Part shown: piece by piece, positions 53,541-61,928 of the stretch
Layout of the letters: every line of letters begins with the position of its first letter
Numbering within the stretch: the first letter of the stretch is position 1
Assembly (NCBI RefSeq): GCF_030845195.1
Contig: NZ_CP132543.1
Location: forward strand, 1,877,501 to 1,941,500
Direction: 5' to 3'
Origin: Sanyastnella coralliicola
GTDB lineage: Bacteria; Bacteroidota; Bacteroidia; Flavobacteriales_D; Sanyastnellaceae
DNA length: 64,000 nucleotides
Program-made: the position numbers and the translations under genes
The notes under the pieces: model-generated
Database searches by the model: none
What the model was told of the DNA's origin: nothing
The model's input: the letters and a program-made list of their open reading frames with translations, nothing else

Positions 53541-54389
53541 ATGAAGAAGTTAATGATGACCCTTTGCGCACTATTCGGCCTTCAGGCTGCGAACGCGCAA
53601 GTTGCATATATCCTACCCTCTCCTACTGACGCGAATGAAGAAGTAACGCTCTTCATCGATATCAGTCAGTCTGCCGACGGTACACAGAACAATGCACTGA
53701 AAGCAATTCTTACGGATCACCCAGATGATGATGTATATCTGTGGAGTTGGAACCCTGCCGAACCTGTGACTGGAAATGGTGACTGGGGTGCCTCAAATGA
53801 GGAACTCTTGATGACTAAGGTGAGTGACCTCCTCTACTCGATTACTTTCGTTCCAACAGAATTCTACGGAGTTGACGGAGCAACATTCTTCGCGAATGGA
53901 ATCTCTTGTCTTGCGAAATTGTCCAATGGTAATGAATATGATGGTGAGTACGAAGGAGAAGCAAAAACAGAAGATTTATCTGTGACTGTTGTTCCTAAGC
54001 TCTGCGATCGTCGCCTCTGCATCTTCCCAGAAATCAAGGAGCAAGATGACTTTGTTGCGATTACTTATGACAACAACCAAGAAGAACTCGAAGGATTGCA
54101 AAATCTTGGAGCGGATGAGTGTTATGTATACATGCTCGGACGTGTAAGCAGCTTTGTTTTCTACGAATACGTTCCTGCTGATCAGGTAACCTCTACTCCA
54201 GAACTCCAACTGCAACCAGTAGAAGGGGAACCTGGGAAGTTCCGATTGATCTTCATTCCAGAAGATCTCTTCACTATGCTTCCAGAAGGCGAAGAGCTTT
54301 CTTCGATTGAATTCCGCATTATGCGAGAAGGGTTCACTTACCCTGGTTCACCACCAGTAGAAGTGATCTCTATTCTTAATTGTGACTAA
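53541..54389 (+). CDS. SusE/F-like secreted starch-locus protein
   Basis: The 282-residue protein has a signal peptide (MKKLMMTLCALFGLQAANAQ) that ends in Ala-Gln without a lipobox. Its first module (VAYILPSPTDANEEVTLFID, WSWNPAEPVTGNGDWGASNE) resembles the N-terminal module of the amylase at 45604 (PTQTDQVTLYYDAS, NDWQYVVGNWGTADSET). A second beta-rich part follows. A starch-binding accessory role is inferred from its position after susCD and from the shared module. No T9SS domain is visible. It ends at a terminator. Confidence 0.65.
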   Translation: MKKLMMTLCALFGLQAANAQVAYILPSPTDANEEVTLFIDISQSADGTQNNALKAILTDHPDDDVYLWSWNPAEPVTGNGDWGASNEELLMTKVSDLLYSITFVPTEFYGVDGATFFANGISCLAKLSNGNEYDGEYEGEAKTEDLSVTVVPKLCDRRLCIFPEIKEQDDFVAITYDNNQEELEGLQNLGADECYVYMLGRVSSFVFYEYVPADQVTSTPELQLQPVEGEPGKFRLIFIPEDLFTMLPEGEELSSIEFRIMREGFTYPGSPPVEVISILNCD

Positions 54390-54393
54390 ATTC

Positions 54394-54416
54394 AAGGGCC
54401 CTCGTGGCCCTTTTTT
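54394..54416 (+). terminator. Intrinsic terminator inside the starch locus
   Basis: The stem AAGGGCC-CTCGT-GGCCCTT is followed by a T-run. It lies 4 bp after the stop of the 53541 gene and ends only 12 bp before the ATG of the lipoprotein amylase, so it may work as an attenuator between the two halves of the locus. Confidence 0.8.
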
Positions 54417-54428
54417 GAACCTCCATCC

Positions 54429-56765
54429 ATGAAACAGCTACACATTGTCTTCGGGCTTTGCTTGTTCCTCGCTGCGTGTACATCTGAACAACCCGCAGAA
54501 GAATCGACTCCTACACATGAAGATCACCTGATCGGACTAGCGAAGCCCATTCGCATGGCTTACGATACAACGACAGTTTACCTTGAAGACTTCTTTGGCG
54601 ATCTATCCAAAGTTGAATCAGTTATCATGGAAGGTGATTCATTAGAAATCGATGCATCCTGTGGATGTGTTCACATTACTACTTCACCTGCCCTTCCTCT
54701 TGGTGCTTTGACGGTGAATTACGCTAGCGCGGAACACCATATTCCAATGATCCGTTCGGAGAAACAAGCGGTTCACATGGTGGTAGAACTTGATCAGGAT
54801 GCTACTGAAGTCGCCATTGCTGGTAGCATTAATGGATGGAACCCAAGTGCTACGCCGCTTTATCAGGAAAACGGAAACTGGGCTTGCGACCTTATTCTGG
54901 ACCCAGGTCTTTACGAATACCAAGTAGTAGTGGATGGAGAATGGAAGCTGGATGAGAAGAATCCTCTGAGCAAGTCGAATGGCATGGGTGGAACTAACTC
55001 TTACTTCGTCGTTGGAGGAGAATCATCTAAGCCGCACATGACTGCACTTGGATATACCTCTTCAAGTGTCAGGTACTCGGTAGAAGAAGAAAGTACAGTA
55101 CACTACTGGTGGGAAGATACTTTTGTTGGATCGGTTGAACTGTTAGCCAATGATGAAGTTAGCTTTCAAATTCCAGCGATAGCAAAACAAAAAGAACGAA
55201 GCGTTCTCCGCATTTGGATTACGAATGATGAAAAGGTTGGGAATGATTTGTACATCCCGCTTAAAAAGGGAGAACCTATTACTTCCACGGCTGACCTCAC
55301 TCGTGCAGACATCCACGCCTGGACTATGTACTTCTTGCTTGTTGACCGCTTTGCTGATGGCAATGACGCAAACAACGACCCAGTCGACGATCCGTCCATC
55401 CTTCCGATCGCCAATCACTTTGGAGGAGACTTCTCTGGGATCAATGAAAAAGTAGCTTCTGGTTACTTCGAAGATCTGGGAATGAACACCATCTGGGTAT
55501 CTCCAATCACCCGAAACGCAGAAGGCGCTTGGGGACTTTGGGACAAAGGTATCACAAGTACATTCAGTGGATACCATGGTTACTGGCCAGTGAGCTCTAC
55601 GGAGATCGACCCTCATTTTGGAACTGACTCTTCGTTCAGAAAGCTCATTGATGACGCCCATGCAAAAGACATGAACCTCATCGTTGACTACGTTGCAAAT
55701 CACGTACACCAAAACCACCCAGTATACCAACAACACCCTGATTGGGCAACGGATCTCTACCTGCCTGATGGGTCTCTCAACACAGAACGTTGGGATGAAT
55801 ACCGACTCACGACTTGGTTCGATACCTTCCTCCCTACCCTCGACCTCGAGCGCGAAGAGGTATACGAACCTATGACAGATAGTGCGATCTATTGGCTCGA
55901 GAATTACCCAATTGACGGTTTCCGTCATGATGCGACTAAGCATATTCCCGAGGTGTTCTGGCGCACATTGACGCAAAAAGCCAAGCAACGTGTGCTTGCT
56001 AATGAGGAGCGTCCATTCTTTCAGATTGGCGAGACTTACGGTAGCCCGGAATTGATCAGCAGCTATGTTTCTACAGGACAACTAGACGCACAGTTCGATT
56101 TTAACCTTTACGATGCCATGGTTGACGCCTTCGCCAAGGATGAAACTAGCTTCGAGAACCTTGACCGCGTTCTTCAAGAGAGTCTTCACTATTATGGCTC
56201 ACACCACTTGATGGGGAACATCACTGGTAATCAAGATCGCGCACGATTTATCTCCTATGCTGACGGTGCAGTAGACTTCGCTGAAGACGCAAAACTCGCA
56301 GGATGGACTCGTGACATTGAGAATCAAGGTGCTGAAGGATATGACAAGCTTTCATTGCTCCATGCCTTCCTCATGACGACACCAGGTATTCCTTGTGTTT
56401 ACTATGGAGACGAAATCGGTATGCCTGGAGGGAATGACCCTGACAACCGTAGAATGATGATCTTCGACGAGCTATCTGCTGAACAACAAGCAACTCGCGA
56501 TGGACTCGCTGCCCTTGCAAAGCTGAGAAATGAGCGCATGTCGCTTATTTACGGCGATATCCAAGTTCAACGTAACGATAGCGTGATGGTATTTACTCGA
56601 ACCTATTTGAATGAGGCTACAGTGGTGGTTATTTCAAAAGGTGCGAGTGTCTCTATGGCACCTAAGGAAATGGGAACAGAAATCATCTCAAAAAATGCTT
56701 CAGTAGCAGACGATACGCTCAACTTTAACGGAGCGGGTTACTACATTGGAGAGATTTCTAAGTAG
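54429..56765 (+). CDS. Lipoprotein alpha-amylase/neopullulanase-like (GH13 with CBM48)
   Basis: The 778-residue lipoprotein (LCLFLAAC) has an N-terminal domain, then a CBM48-type glycan module (about 115-195: ATEVAIAGSINGWNPSATPL, GLYEYQVVVDGEWKLDEKNP). The GH13 barrel runs from about 295: HAWTMYFLLVDRFADGN, region I VDYVANHVHQNHP, region II DGFRHDATKHI (nucleophile Asp), region III FQIGETYGS (acid Glu), region IV NITGNQDRARF. The usual His of region IV (NHD) is Gln here. It resembles SusA/SusG-type enzymes that trim maltodextrins at the cell surface or in the periplasm. It follows a terminator by 12 bp. Confidence 0.9.
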   Translation: MKQLHIVFGLCLFLAACTSEQPAEESTPTHEDHLIGLAKPIRMAYDTTTVYLEDFFGDLSKVESVIMEGDSLEIDASCGCVHITTSPALPLGALTVNYASAEHHIPMIRSEKQAVHMVVELDQDATEVAIAGSINGWNPSATPLYQENGNWACDLILDPGLYEYQVVVDGEWKLDEKNPLSKSNGMGGTNSYFVVGGESSKPHMTALGYTSSSVRYSVEEESTVHYWWEDTFVGSVELLANDEVSFQIPAIAKQKERSVLRIWITNDEKVGNDLYIPLKKGEPITSTADLTRADIHAWTMYFLLVDRFADGNDANNDPVDDPSILPIANHFGGDFSGINEKVASGYFEDLGMNTIWVSPITRNAEGAWGLWDKGITSTFSGYHGYWPVSSTEIDPHFGTDSSFRKLIDDAHAKDMNLIVDYVANHVHQNHPVYQQHPDWATDLYLPDGSLNTERWDEYRLTTWFDTFLPTLDLEREEVYEPMTDSAIYWLENYPIDGFRHDATKHIPEVFWRTLTQKAKQRVLANEERPFFQIGETYGSPELISSYVSTGQLDAQFDFNLYDAMVDAFAKDETSFENLDRVLQESLHYYGSHHLMGNITGNQDRARFISYADGAVDFAEDAKLAGWTRDIENQGAEGYDKLSLLHAFLMTTPGIPCVYYGDEIGMPGGNDPDNRRMMIFDELSAEQQATRDGLAALAKLRNERMSLIYGDIQVQRNDSVMVFTRTYLNEATVVVISKGASVSMAPKEMGTEIISKNASVADDTLNFNGAGYYIGEISK

Positions 56766-56791
56766 ACAGTAGCGAAGGTTTTTTCTACCTT

Positions 56792-56808
56792 GTAAGGAAA
56801 CACCTTAC
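56792..56808 (+). promoter_or_regulatory. Hairpin GTAAGG-AAACA-CCTTAC just before a start codon
   Basis: Perfect 6-bp arms end 2 nt before the ATG at 56811. In RNA it would occupy the ribosome entry region. It could also be a DNA-binding dyad. It does not match the GTGT-N7-ACAC pattern. Confidence 0.4.
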
Positions 56809-56810
56809 TG

Positions 56811-57563
56811 ATGAAAAAACTTTCCTCTCTACTCCTTGCAACAGCATTTGCGATTGGTGCTTCGGCACAGTGTGACCCGGTTACTTTTGATGGGTTAACA
56901 AGCGACACCATGGTATCTGATCAATTCCAAGAATGTGGAATGATCTTCTCTACCCCAGGAAGCGCAGAACTTCCCGTAACCTACGACTACGGAGCCGGGT
57001 CTTGGGGAATGATCATGCACAGCTCAACTTGGTACTCTCCCATCCGCATTGATTTCGTTGACGGAGCGAATGGTACGCCATTGAGTATTTCCAGTATCTC
57101 GTTTTCGAATCCTATCGATAGCGAGATCGATGTGATTGTACTCGAAGCTTATGATGCTAATGACAATCTTCTAGGCACCTACACAAGTAACAGCCCGGAG
57201 GAGGTCGTTTTCGACTACGGTTCACCTGACATCTTCTATGTTATTCTAGACGATGTCAACGATGAGTCAGCCTATGTCATTGATAACATTGAAATCGTTC
57301 AAAACGTAGTGAGCGTCAATGAATCAAGTGCCACACTCGCACCACGCTACTACCCGAATCCATTCGAACATACGCTTACCGTTGACCGCATTGAAGTGGG
57401 CGACAAAATCGAACTCTTCGATGTGACTGGCCGCATGGTATATGCCGAGCAAGCTACCTCCTCTCAAATCATCATCTCAGGAGACCGCCTCGCGGCAGGA
57501 CGCTACCTACTGAAGATTTTCAGAGATGGAGTGCCGATTTTGACGGAGGCGGTGAAACGATAA
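56811..57563 (+). CDS. Small T9SS-secreted protein
   Basis: The 250-residue protein has a signal peptide (LSSLLLATAFAIGASAQ). A single beta-sandwich-like domain follows (about 20-160; CDPVTFDGLTSDTMVSDQF, VILDDVNDESAYVIDNIEIV), of the kind found in secreted adhesion or carbohydrate modules. A T9SS type A signal closes it (RYYPNPFEHTLTVDRIEVGD, AGRYLLKIF). It is the last gene of the starch locus by direction and spacing (45 bp), but no motif ties it to starch. Confidence 0.75.
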   Translation: MKKLSSLLLATAFAIGASAQCDPVTFDGLTSDTMVSDQFQECGMIFSTPGSAELPVTYDYGAGSWGMIMHSSTWYSPIRIDFVDGANGTPLSISSISFSNPIDSEIDVIVLEAYDANDNLLGTYTSNSPEEVVFDYGSPDIFYVILDDVNDESAYVIDNIEIVQNVVSVNESSATLAPRYYPNPFEHTLTVDRIEVGDKIELFDVTGRMVYAEQATSSQIIISGDRLAAGRYLLKIFRDGVPILTEAVKR

Positions 57564-57570
57564 ATTTTAA

Positions 57571-57636
57571 GGCTTATGGCATAAGGCGTGAGGCTTAAGG
57601 AATTCTACTTAGGCCTTACGCCTTATGCCATAAGCC
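57571..57636. repeat. 29-bp inverted repeat built from heptamers
   Basis: The arms 57571-57599 and 57608-57636 pair over 29 bp with two mismatches around an 8-nt loop. The left arm is itself periodic at 7 bp (ggcttat, ggcataa, ggcgtga, ggcttaa). It lies between the T9SS protein and the membrane protein, 8 bp after a stop codon. It could be a strong 3' hairpin without a T-run, or a mobile heptamer element in head-to-head form. Confidence 0.8.
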
Positions 57637-57645
57637 CAGCAAGAC

Positions 57646-58026
57646 ATGAAAAACGCCCTCAACCTCCTCATCGTCCTCTCGTCTTTTATCGGCTACCTGG
57701 AATGGGGAGGTGGGAATAGTCAGCTCTTGATTCAAATGGAGGGTGAAATCTTGAGGAAACTCACTTCTGATCCTGCTTCTATTCTTCATCCACTCATCAT
57801 TTTGCCGATGATTGGACAAGGCGTACTGTTATTCACCTTGAGACAAACACCACCAAACAAATGGCTCACGCTGCTAGGGATAGTGTGTATTGGTGCATTG
57901 ATGGTCATCATCCTAATTGCAGGAATCGCAGGCCAAAGAGGAATGATCATTCTATCAACGCTTCCCTTTTTCGCAATTGCAATCTTCACCATCTACCAGC
58001 ATTTCCTTCGCAGGACGAGGGTCTAG
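57646..58026 (+). CDS. Four-helix membrane protein of unknown function
   Basis: The 126-residue protein has four predicted membrane helices (LNLLIVLSSFIGYLEW; PLIILPMIGQGVLLF; LTLLGIVCIGALMVIILIAG; MIILSTLPFFAIAIFTIYQH). It has a short soluble loop after the first and a basic C-terminus. I do not recognise the family. It is flanked on both sides by heptamer-type repeats, which sets it apart from the genes around it. Confidence 0.65.
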   Translation: MKNALNLLIVLSSFIGYLEWGGGNSQLLIQMEGEILRKLTSDPASILHPLIILPMIGQGVLLFTLRQTPPNKWLTLLGIVCIGALMVIILIAGIAGQRGMIILSTLPFFAIAIFTIYQHFLRRTRV

Positions 58027-58136
58027 AGTCGAGAGACAAGGGGGGAGAAACGATAATCTATAACCGATAACCCATAACCACCGCAATCCGCAATCCGCGT
58101 TCCGCAATCCGCATTCCGCTTCCCGCGTTCCGCACT
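58021..58136. repeat. Heptamer arrays of three sequence types in series
   Basis: Three 7-bp-phase blocks follow each other after the stop of the membrane protein. They are gtctaga/gtcgaga near 58021; gataatc, tataacc, gataacc, cataacc at 58052-58079; and eight units of ccgcaat/ccgcgtt/ccgcatt type at 58081-58136. The unit sequences differ from the GGTCCAC arrays in the first 6 kb but the period is the same. Confidence 0.75.
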
Positions 58137-58246
58137 CCTCCTACAGCCTTCCAAGATTCTCACTTCAATTTCAGCCTTTTAGAAGTACGAAACTTCAGAC
58201 GAGGTCGTTCTTACCCCGAACCGCTAATTTCGTACTTTCGTCGCCC

Positions 58247-60805
58247 GTGAGACTGTTAACCCTTTTTGTACTTCTTTTTGCCGGTATTTCGGCCTTCGGA
58301 CAGAAAGCCACTGTGAGTGGAACCGTGACCGATGAAAAAGGAAAATCCCTTCCTCGTGCTACGGTATTCAATAAAAATGACCGTAGAGAAGCGATTTCAT
58401 GTGATGATGAAGGTCGTTACTCACTCGAGGTAACTCCCGGGACGGTTACCATTGTATACAGCTTCACCGGTTCTAAACCGGTCGAGATTACCTTCGAAGC
58501 GGCTCCTGGAGAACAAATCTTCAAGGATGCAAAGATCAAGCTCGGTACGGATATTGGCCAAGCAGACATCGTAGCGGAAGGTGATCGCACGAAGCCACTA
58601 ACAAGACTTGAACCCAAAGTATATTCTCGAATTCCTTCAACTCGAGGAACAATTGAAGACCTCCTTCTTCAAGCTCCGGTGAACTTCACTAGTGAATTGA
58701 GCTCTTCGTACAACGTACGTGGAGGTAACTTCGACGAGAACTTGGTCTACGTAAACGGTATTCAGGTTTATCGTCCGTTCTTGGTGCGTGCTGGACAGCA
58801 AGAGGGTCTCTCCTTCCCGAATCCAGACATGGTAAACAACATTTACTTCTCTGCAGGTGGATTTGAAGCGAAGTACGGTGATCGCATGTCTTCTGTACTT
58901 GACATTCAATACCGCACACCTACGGAGTACGCTGGATCTGTGACCGCTTCTATGCTGGGAACATCCTTGCAGTTTGAAGGCATCAACAAGAAGGGCAACT
59001 TCACACACAACAGTGGTTTCCGTTACCGAAACAACAGTTATGTCTTAGGGTCGCTTGACGAACAGGGAGACTACAATCCAAACTACCTCGACTTCCAGAC
59101 CTTCATGACTTGGAAGAAGAGTGCCTACTCGCAATGGAGCTACAACTTCCTCGGAAACGTCTCTAGGAATCGATACAACTTCATCCCTCAGACACGTGAA
59201 ACAGACGTGGGTAATATCAATGAAGCACTTCGTTTGACTGTCTTCTTTAATGGCCAAGAACGAACGGGGTTTGATACCTACTTCGGTGCTTTCAGCGCGG
59301 CACGAGCTACTGAGAATTCTCGCATGCAGTTCATCGCATCGGCATTCCAGACATTTGAATTTGAGACTTTTGATATCCTTGGAGCGTACAGCCTTGACGA
59401 ACTCGAGCGTGATTTAGGTTCAGATGAATTTGGTGAGGTACTAACCAACCGTGGTGTGGGTGCTTTCCTCGATCATGCACGTAATGAGCTCGAGGCAACT
59501 GTACTTAACTTTACACATACAGGATTCTCTATCCTTCCTAACGATAACGTATTGGAATGGGGTGTGAAGTACCAGTACGAGAATATTTACGATAAGCTTA
59601 GCGAATGGAACTACGTTGATTCTGCTGGCTTCTCTTCTCCTCACCCGCAAGATTCTATCGGATACCAGGTTCCTAGTCTTCAACCTGATCAACAGATCAT
59701 TCTGCGTGACGTGATCAAGGGAGAAAACGATGTGGTTTCTTCTCGTGTAACGGCATACGTTCAGAATACCTGGAGTACAGAGACGGAAGAAGGACACGAA
59801 TGGAACTTCAACGTTGGACTTCGTGGAAACTACTGGAGCTTCAACAATGAGTTTGTTGGAGGTCCGCGTGCGCACATGTCGTATAAGCCTCGTTGGATTA
59901 AGTATGAATCTGCTGACGGCGATACGCTCATTCGCAGAGACATCATCTTCAACCTTGCTGGAGGATTGTACTACCAACCGGCATTCTACCGTGAAATGCG
60001 TGGAATCACTGGTGAAGTCAACCCAGACATCCAAGCGCAGCGTTCAATTCACGTAGTGGCAGGGATTGACTACCTCTTTGAAGCCTTTGATCGTCCATTC
60101 AAGCTTGTAACGGAGGTTTACTACAAAGACTACTCGAACCTCATTCCATACGAGGTAGAGAATGTCCGTTTGAGGTACTACGGCGAGAACCTTGCGAATG
60201 GATATGCTACAGGAGCTGACGTCATGCTCAACGGTGAGTTCATCAAAGGAATCCAGAGTTGGCTACGTGTATCGTTCTTGAAAACAGAAGAAGATCTCGT
60301 TAATGACTTCTACTACGAACGTTTCAACGATGAAGGGAATCTTATCATTCCTGGATTCACCCTAAACGATGATGCTGTTGACAGCAATCTCGTTGAGCCA
60401 GGATTCATTCCTCGTCCTACCGACCAGCGTTTGAGCTTCTCTATGCTGTTCCAGGATGAGATGAAGCGTTGGCCAGAGTACAAGGTGCTGGTCAGCATTT
60501 TCTACGGTACTGGACTCCCTTACGGCCCTCCTAGTTTCGAACGTTACTTGGACGTGTTGCGTACTAGCGCTTACCGCCGTGTAGACATTGGGTTCTCACG
60601 TGAATTGGTGGTTAAACCAGCCGAAGAACGAAACAAGTTCAAGTGGATGAAGGAAGGTTATGTGGCGCTTGAAGTATTCAATATTCTTGGAGTAAACAAT
60701 ACCATTAGCCAAACATGGATTGAAGACGTCAACGGACGTCAGTATGCGATTCCTAACTTCTTGACAGGACGTCGTCTTAATTTGAAAGTGGCATTTAAGT
60801 TCTAG
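58247..60805 (+). CDS. TonB-dependent receptor with carboxypeptidase-regulatory-like domain
   Basis: The 852-residue protein starts at GTG with a signal peptide (LLTLFVLLFAGISAFGQ). A carboxypeptidase-regulatory-like domain follows (ATVSGTVTDEKGKSLPRATV), then a plug (APVNFTSELSSSYNVRGGNF, VYVNGIQVYRPFLVRAGQQE, FSAGGFEAKYGDRMSSVLDI) and a beta-barrel ending in LKVAFKF with terminal Phe. It is shorter than SusC proteins and no SusD partner is present, so the cargo is unknown. TACTTTCG (58233-58240), a one-mismatch -7 box, ends 6 nt before the GTG. Its 3' end overlaps the convergent gene by 4 bp. Confidence 0.9.
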   Translation: MRLLTLFVLLFAGISAFGQKATVSGTVTDEKGKSLPRATVFNKNDRREAISCDDEGRYSLEVTPGTVTIVYSFTGSKPVEITFEAAPGEQIFKDAKIKLGTDIGQADIVAEGDRTKPLTRLEPKVYSRIPSTRGTIEDLLLQAPVNFTSELSSSYNVRGGNFDENLVYVNGIQVYRPFLVRAGQQEGLSFPNPDMVNNIYFSAGGFEAKYGDRMSSVLDIQYRTPTEYAGSVTASMLGTSLQFEGINKKGNFTHNSGFRYRNNSYVLGSLDEQGDYNPNYLDFQTFMTWKKSAYSQWSYNFLGNVSRNRYNFIPQTRETDVGNINEALRLTVFFNGQERTGFDTYFGAFSAARATENSRMQFIASAFQTFEFETFDILGAYSLDELERDLGSDEFGEVLTNRGVGAFLDHARNELEATVLNFTHTGFSILPNDNVLEWGVKYQYENIYDKLSEWNYVDSAGFSSPHPQDSIGYQVPSLQPDQQIILRDVIKGENDVVSSRVTAYVQNTWSTETEEGHEWNFNVGLRGNYWSFNNEFVGGPRAHMSYKPRWIKYESADGDTLIRRDIIFNLAGGLYYQPAFYREMRGITGEVNPDIQAQRSIHVVAGIDYLFEAFDRPFKLVTEVYYKDYSNLIPYEVENVRLRYYGENLANGYATGADVMLNGEFIKGIQSWLRVSFLKTEEDLVNDFYYERFNDEGNLIIPGFTLNDDAVDSNLVEPGFIPRPTDQRLSFSMLFQDEMKRWPEYKVLVSIFYGTGLPYGPPSFERYLDVLRTSAYRRVDIGFSRELVVKPAEERNKFKWMKEGYVALEVFNILGVNNTISQTWIEDVNGRQYAIPNFLTGRRLNLKVAFKF

Positions 60806-61749
60806 CGAACGATTACTTGAGTTGCTAGTCGAACTCCATCATTTTTTTCGATCAACACCACGTAACTCCCCTCTTGAGGAATACGCCATTCCGCGCTAGC
60901 GAGATCAGAGATAACCAAACGACCTTGAAGGTCAAACACCTGAGCCGAACGAATCTGGTGAGTTGGAATATCCATCTTCATTTGATCCGAGGTCGTCAAA
61001 GGGTTTGGGTAGAGATTCAATTCCGCGCTAGCGAGATCATCAATGTTCAACAAACAACCATCCCAGATATCAAGGACCTGAGAAACGCTGGATTCTCCAG
61101 ACTCAAGCAAAGCGCCCCAAAGCTGCATTGATTCATAGTAGTAGGCGATGACAACATTCGCTGGAGAAGGCTGACCATCAGCGGTCTCCACTTGAACAGT
61201 GTAACAACCACGAGGGAAGCACATAGCCTCAGAATACTCAAACTCAAGCGAGCTGAGCTCAAATTCGAAGTCAAGGAAATTCTGATTGAAGTTGTTCGTC
61301 ACATCGATATGATAGGTCATTCCCATGGCACCGAAATACTGCACCGAAAGGAAGCCATCAAAGCAATCAGTGGGATCATATGGCGTGCCCGTGTAGCTGA
61401 AATCACATGCTTGATCTGAGTAGAAACCCGTCCACAATTCAAGATCAATATCATACTCTTGTCCTTCAACAAAGGGTACGTCAAGATTAACCAAATGAAT
61501 GCTGCTTTGCCCGATACCAAAGAAGAGCACTTCTTCTTGTCCGTGCAGCACGTCATCCACATACACCTTGAATCCAGGGTAGCTGAAAATGTCTTCCCCT
61601 GAGTTCTCTACTTCGATCAACAGAATCGATTGGTCAACGGGATGAATGAATACATCCACAATATTCAGAGCGTCACACTCGTTTTGACTATATGCGACCG
61701 TGCTGACGAGAGCAAACGTGACCAACAACAACTTCTTCATGTTTCTCAT
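60802..61749 (-). CDS. T9SS-secreted protein of unknown function
   Basis: The 315-residue protein has a signal peptide (KKLLLVTFALVSTVAYSQ; the start may be the ATG at 61740). Two beta-rich parts follow (IDVVNDFIHP-like start; TYHIDVTNNFNQNFLDFEFE), and then a T9SS type A signal (NLYPNPLTTSDQMKMDIPTH to IVR). The coding sequence contains two copies of an 18-bp stretch, TTCCGCGCTAGCGAGATC on the plus strand (60889, 61021), both read as DLASAE. It is convergent with the TonB receptor and overlaps it by 4 bp. Confidence 0.75.
   Translation of the reverse strand: MRNMKKLLLVTFALVSTVAYSQNECDALNIVDVFIHPVDQSILLIEVENSGEDIFSYPGFKVYVDDVLHGQEEVLFFGIGQSSIHLVNLDVPFVEGQEYDIDLELWTGFYSDQACDFSYTGTPYDPTDCFDGFLSVQYFGAMGMTYHIDVTNNFNQNFLDFEFELSSLEFEYSEAMCFPRGCYTVQVETADGQPSPANVVIAYYYESMQLWGALLESGESSVSQVLDIWDGCLLNIDDLASAELNLYPNPLTTSDQMKMDIPTHQIRSAQVFDLQGRLVISDLASAEWRIPQEGSYVVLIEKNDGVRLATQVIVR
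60889..61038. repeat. Two copies of the dispersed 13-bp word CGCTAGCGCGGAA
   Basis: TTCCGCGCTAGCG occurs at 60889-60901 and 61021-61033, and both extend as an identical 18-bp stretch. Exact 13-bp copies of the same word, in either orientation, are also at 26289-26301, 37865-37877, 44505-44517, 54722-54734 and 63969-63981. All lie in coding sequence of unrelated genes. One-mismatch forms are at 5433, 31820, 37721 and 39201. Confidence 0.8.
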
Positions 61750-61928
61750 ATTCCTTTTGACGAGAAGATAGATCGCAAGTTACACTACTCCCCTTTTCTG
61801 TCTGTGCATGTTGTAGCACAATGCGCTGCAACCCTTTGAAACACGAGCCTTAACAAGTACTGAACTCCAGTTAACATTTCTTGGCAAGGTTCTTGGATTT
61901 GGATACACCAAACCACAATATCATGCAC

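Noticed and set aside
55143-56081. A 312-codon minus-strand frame opposite the lipoprotein amylase
   Set aside because: The plus strand encodes a complete GH13 enzyme with all motifs, and the antisense frame shows no domain or signal.
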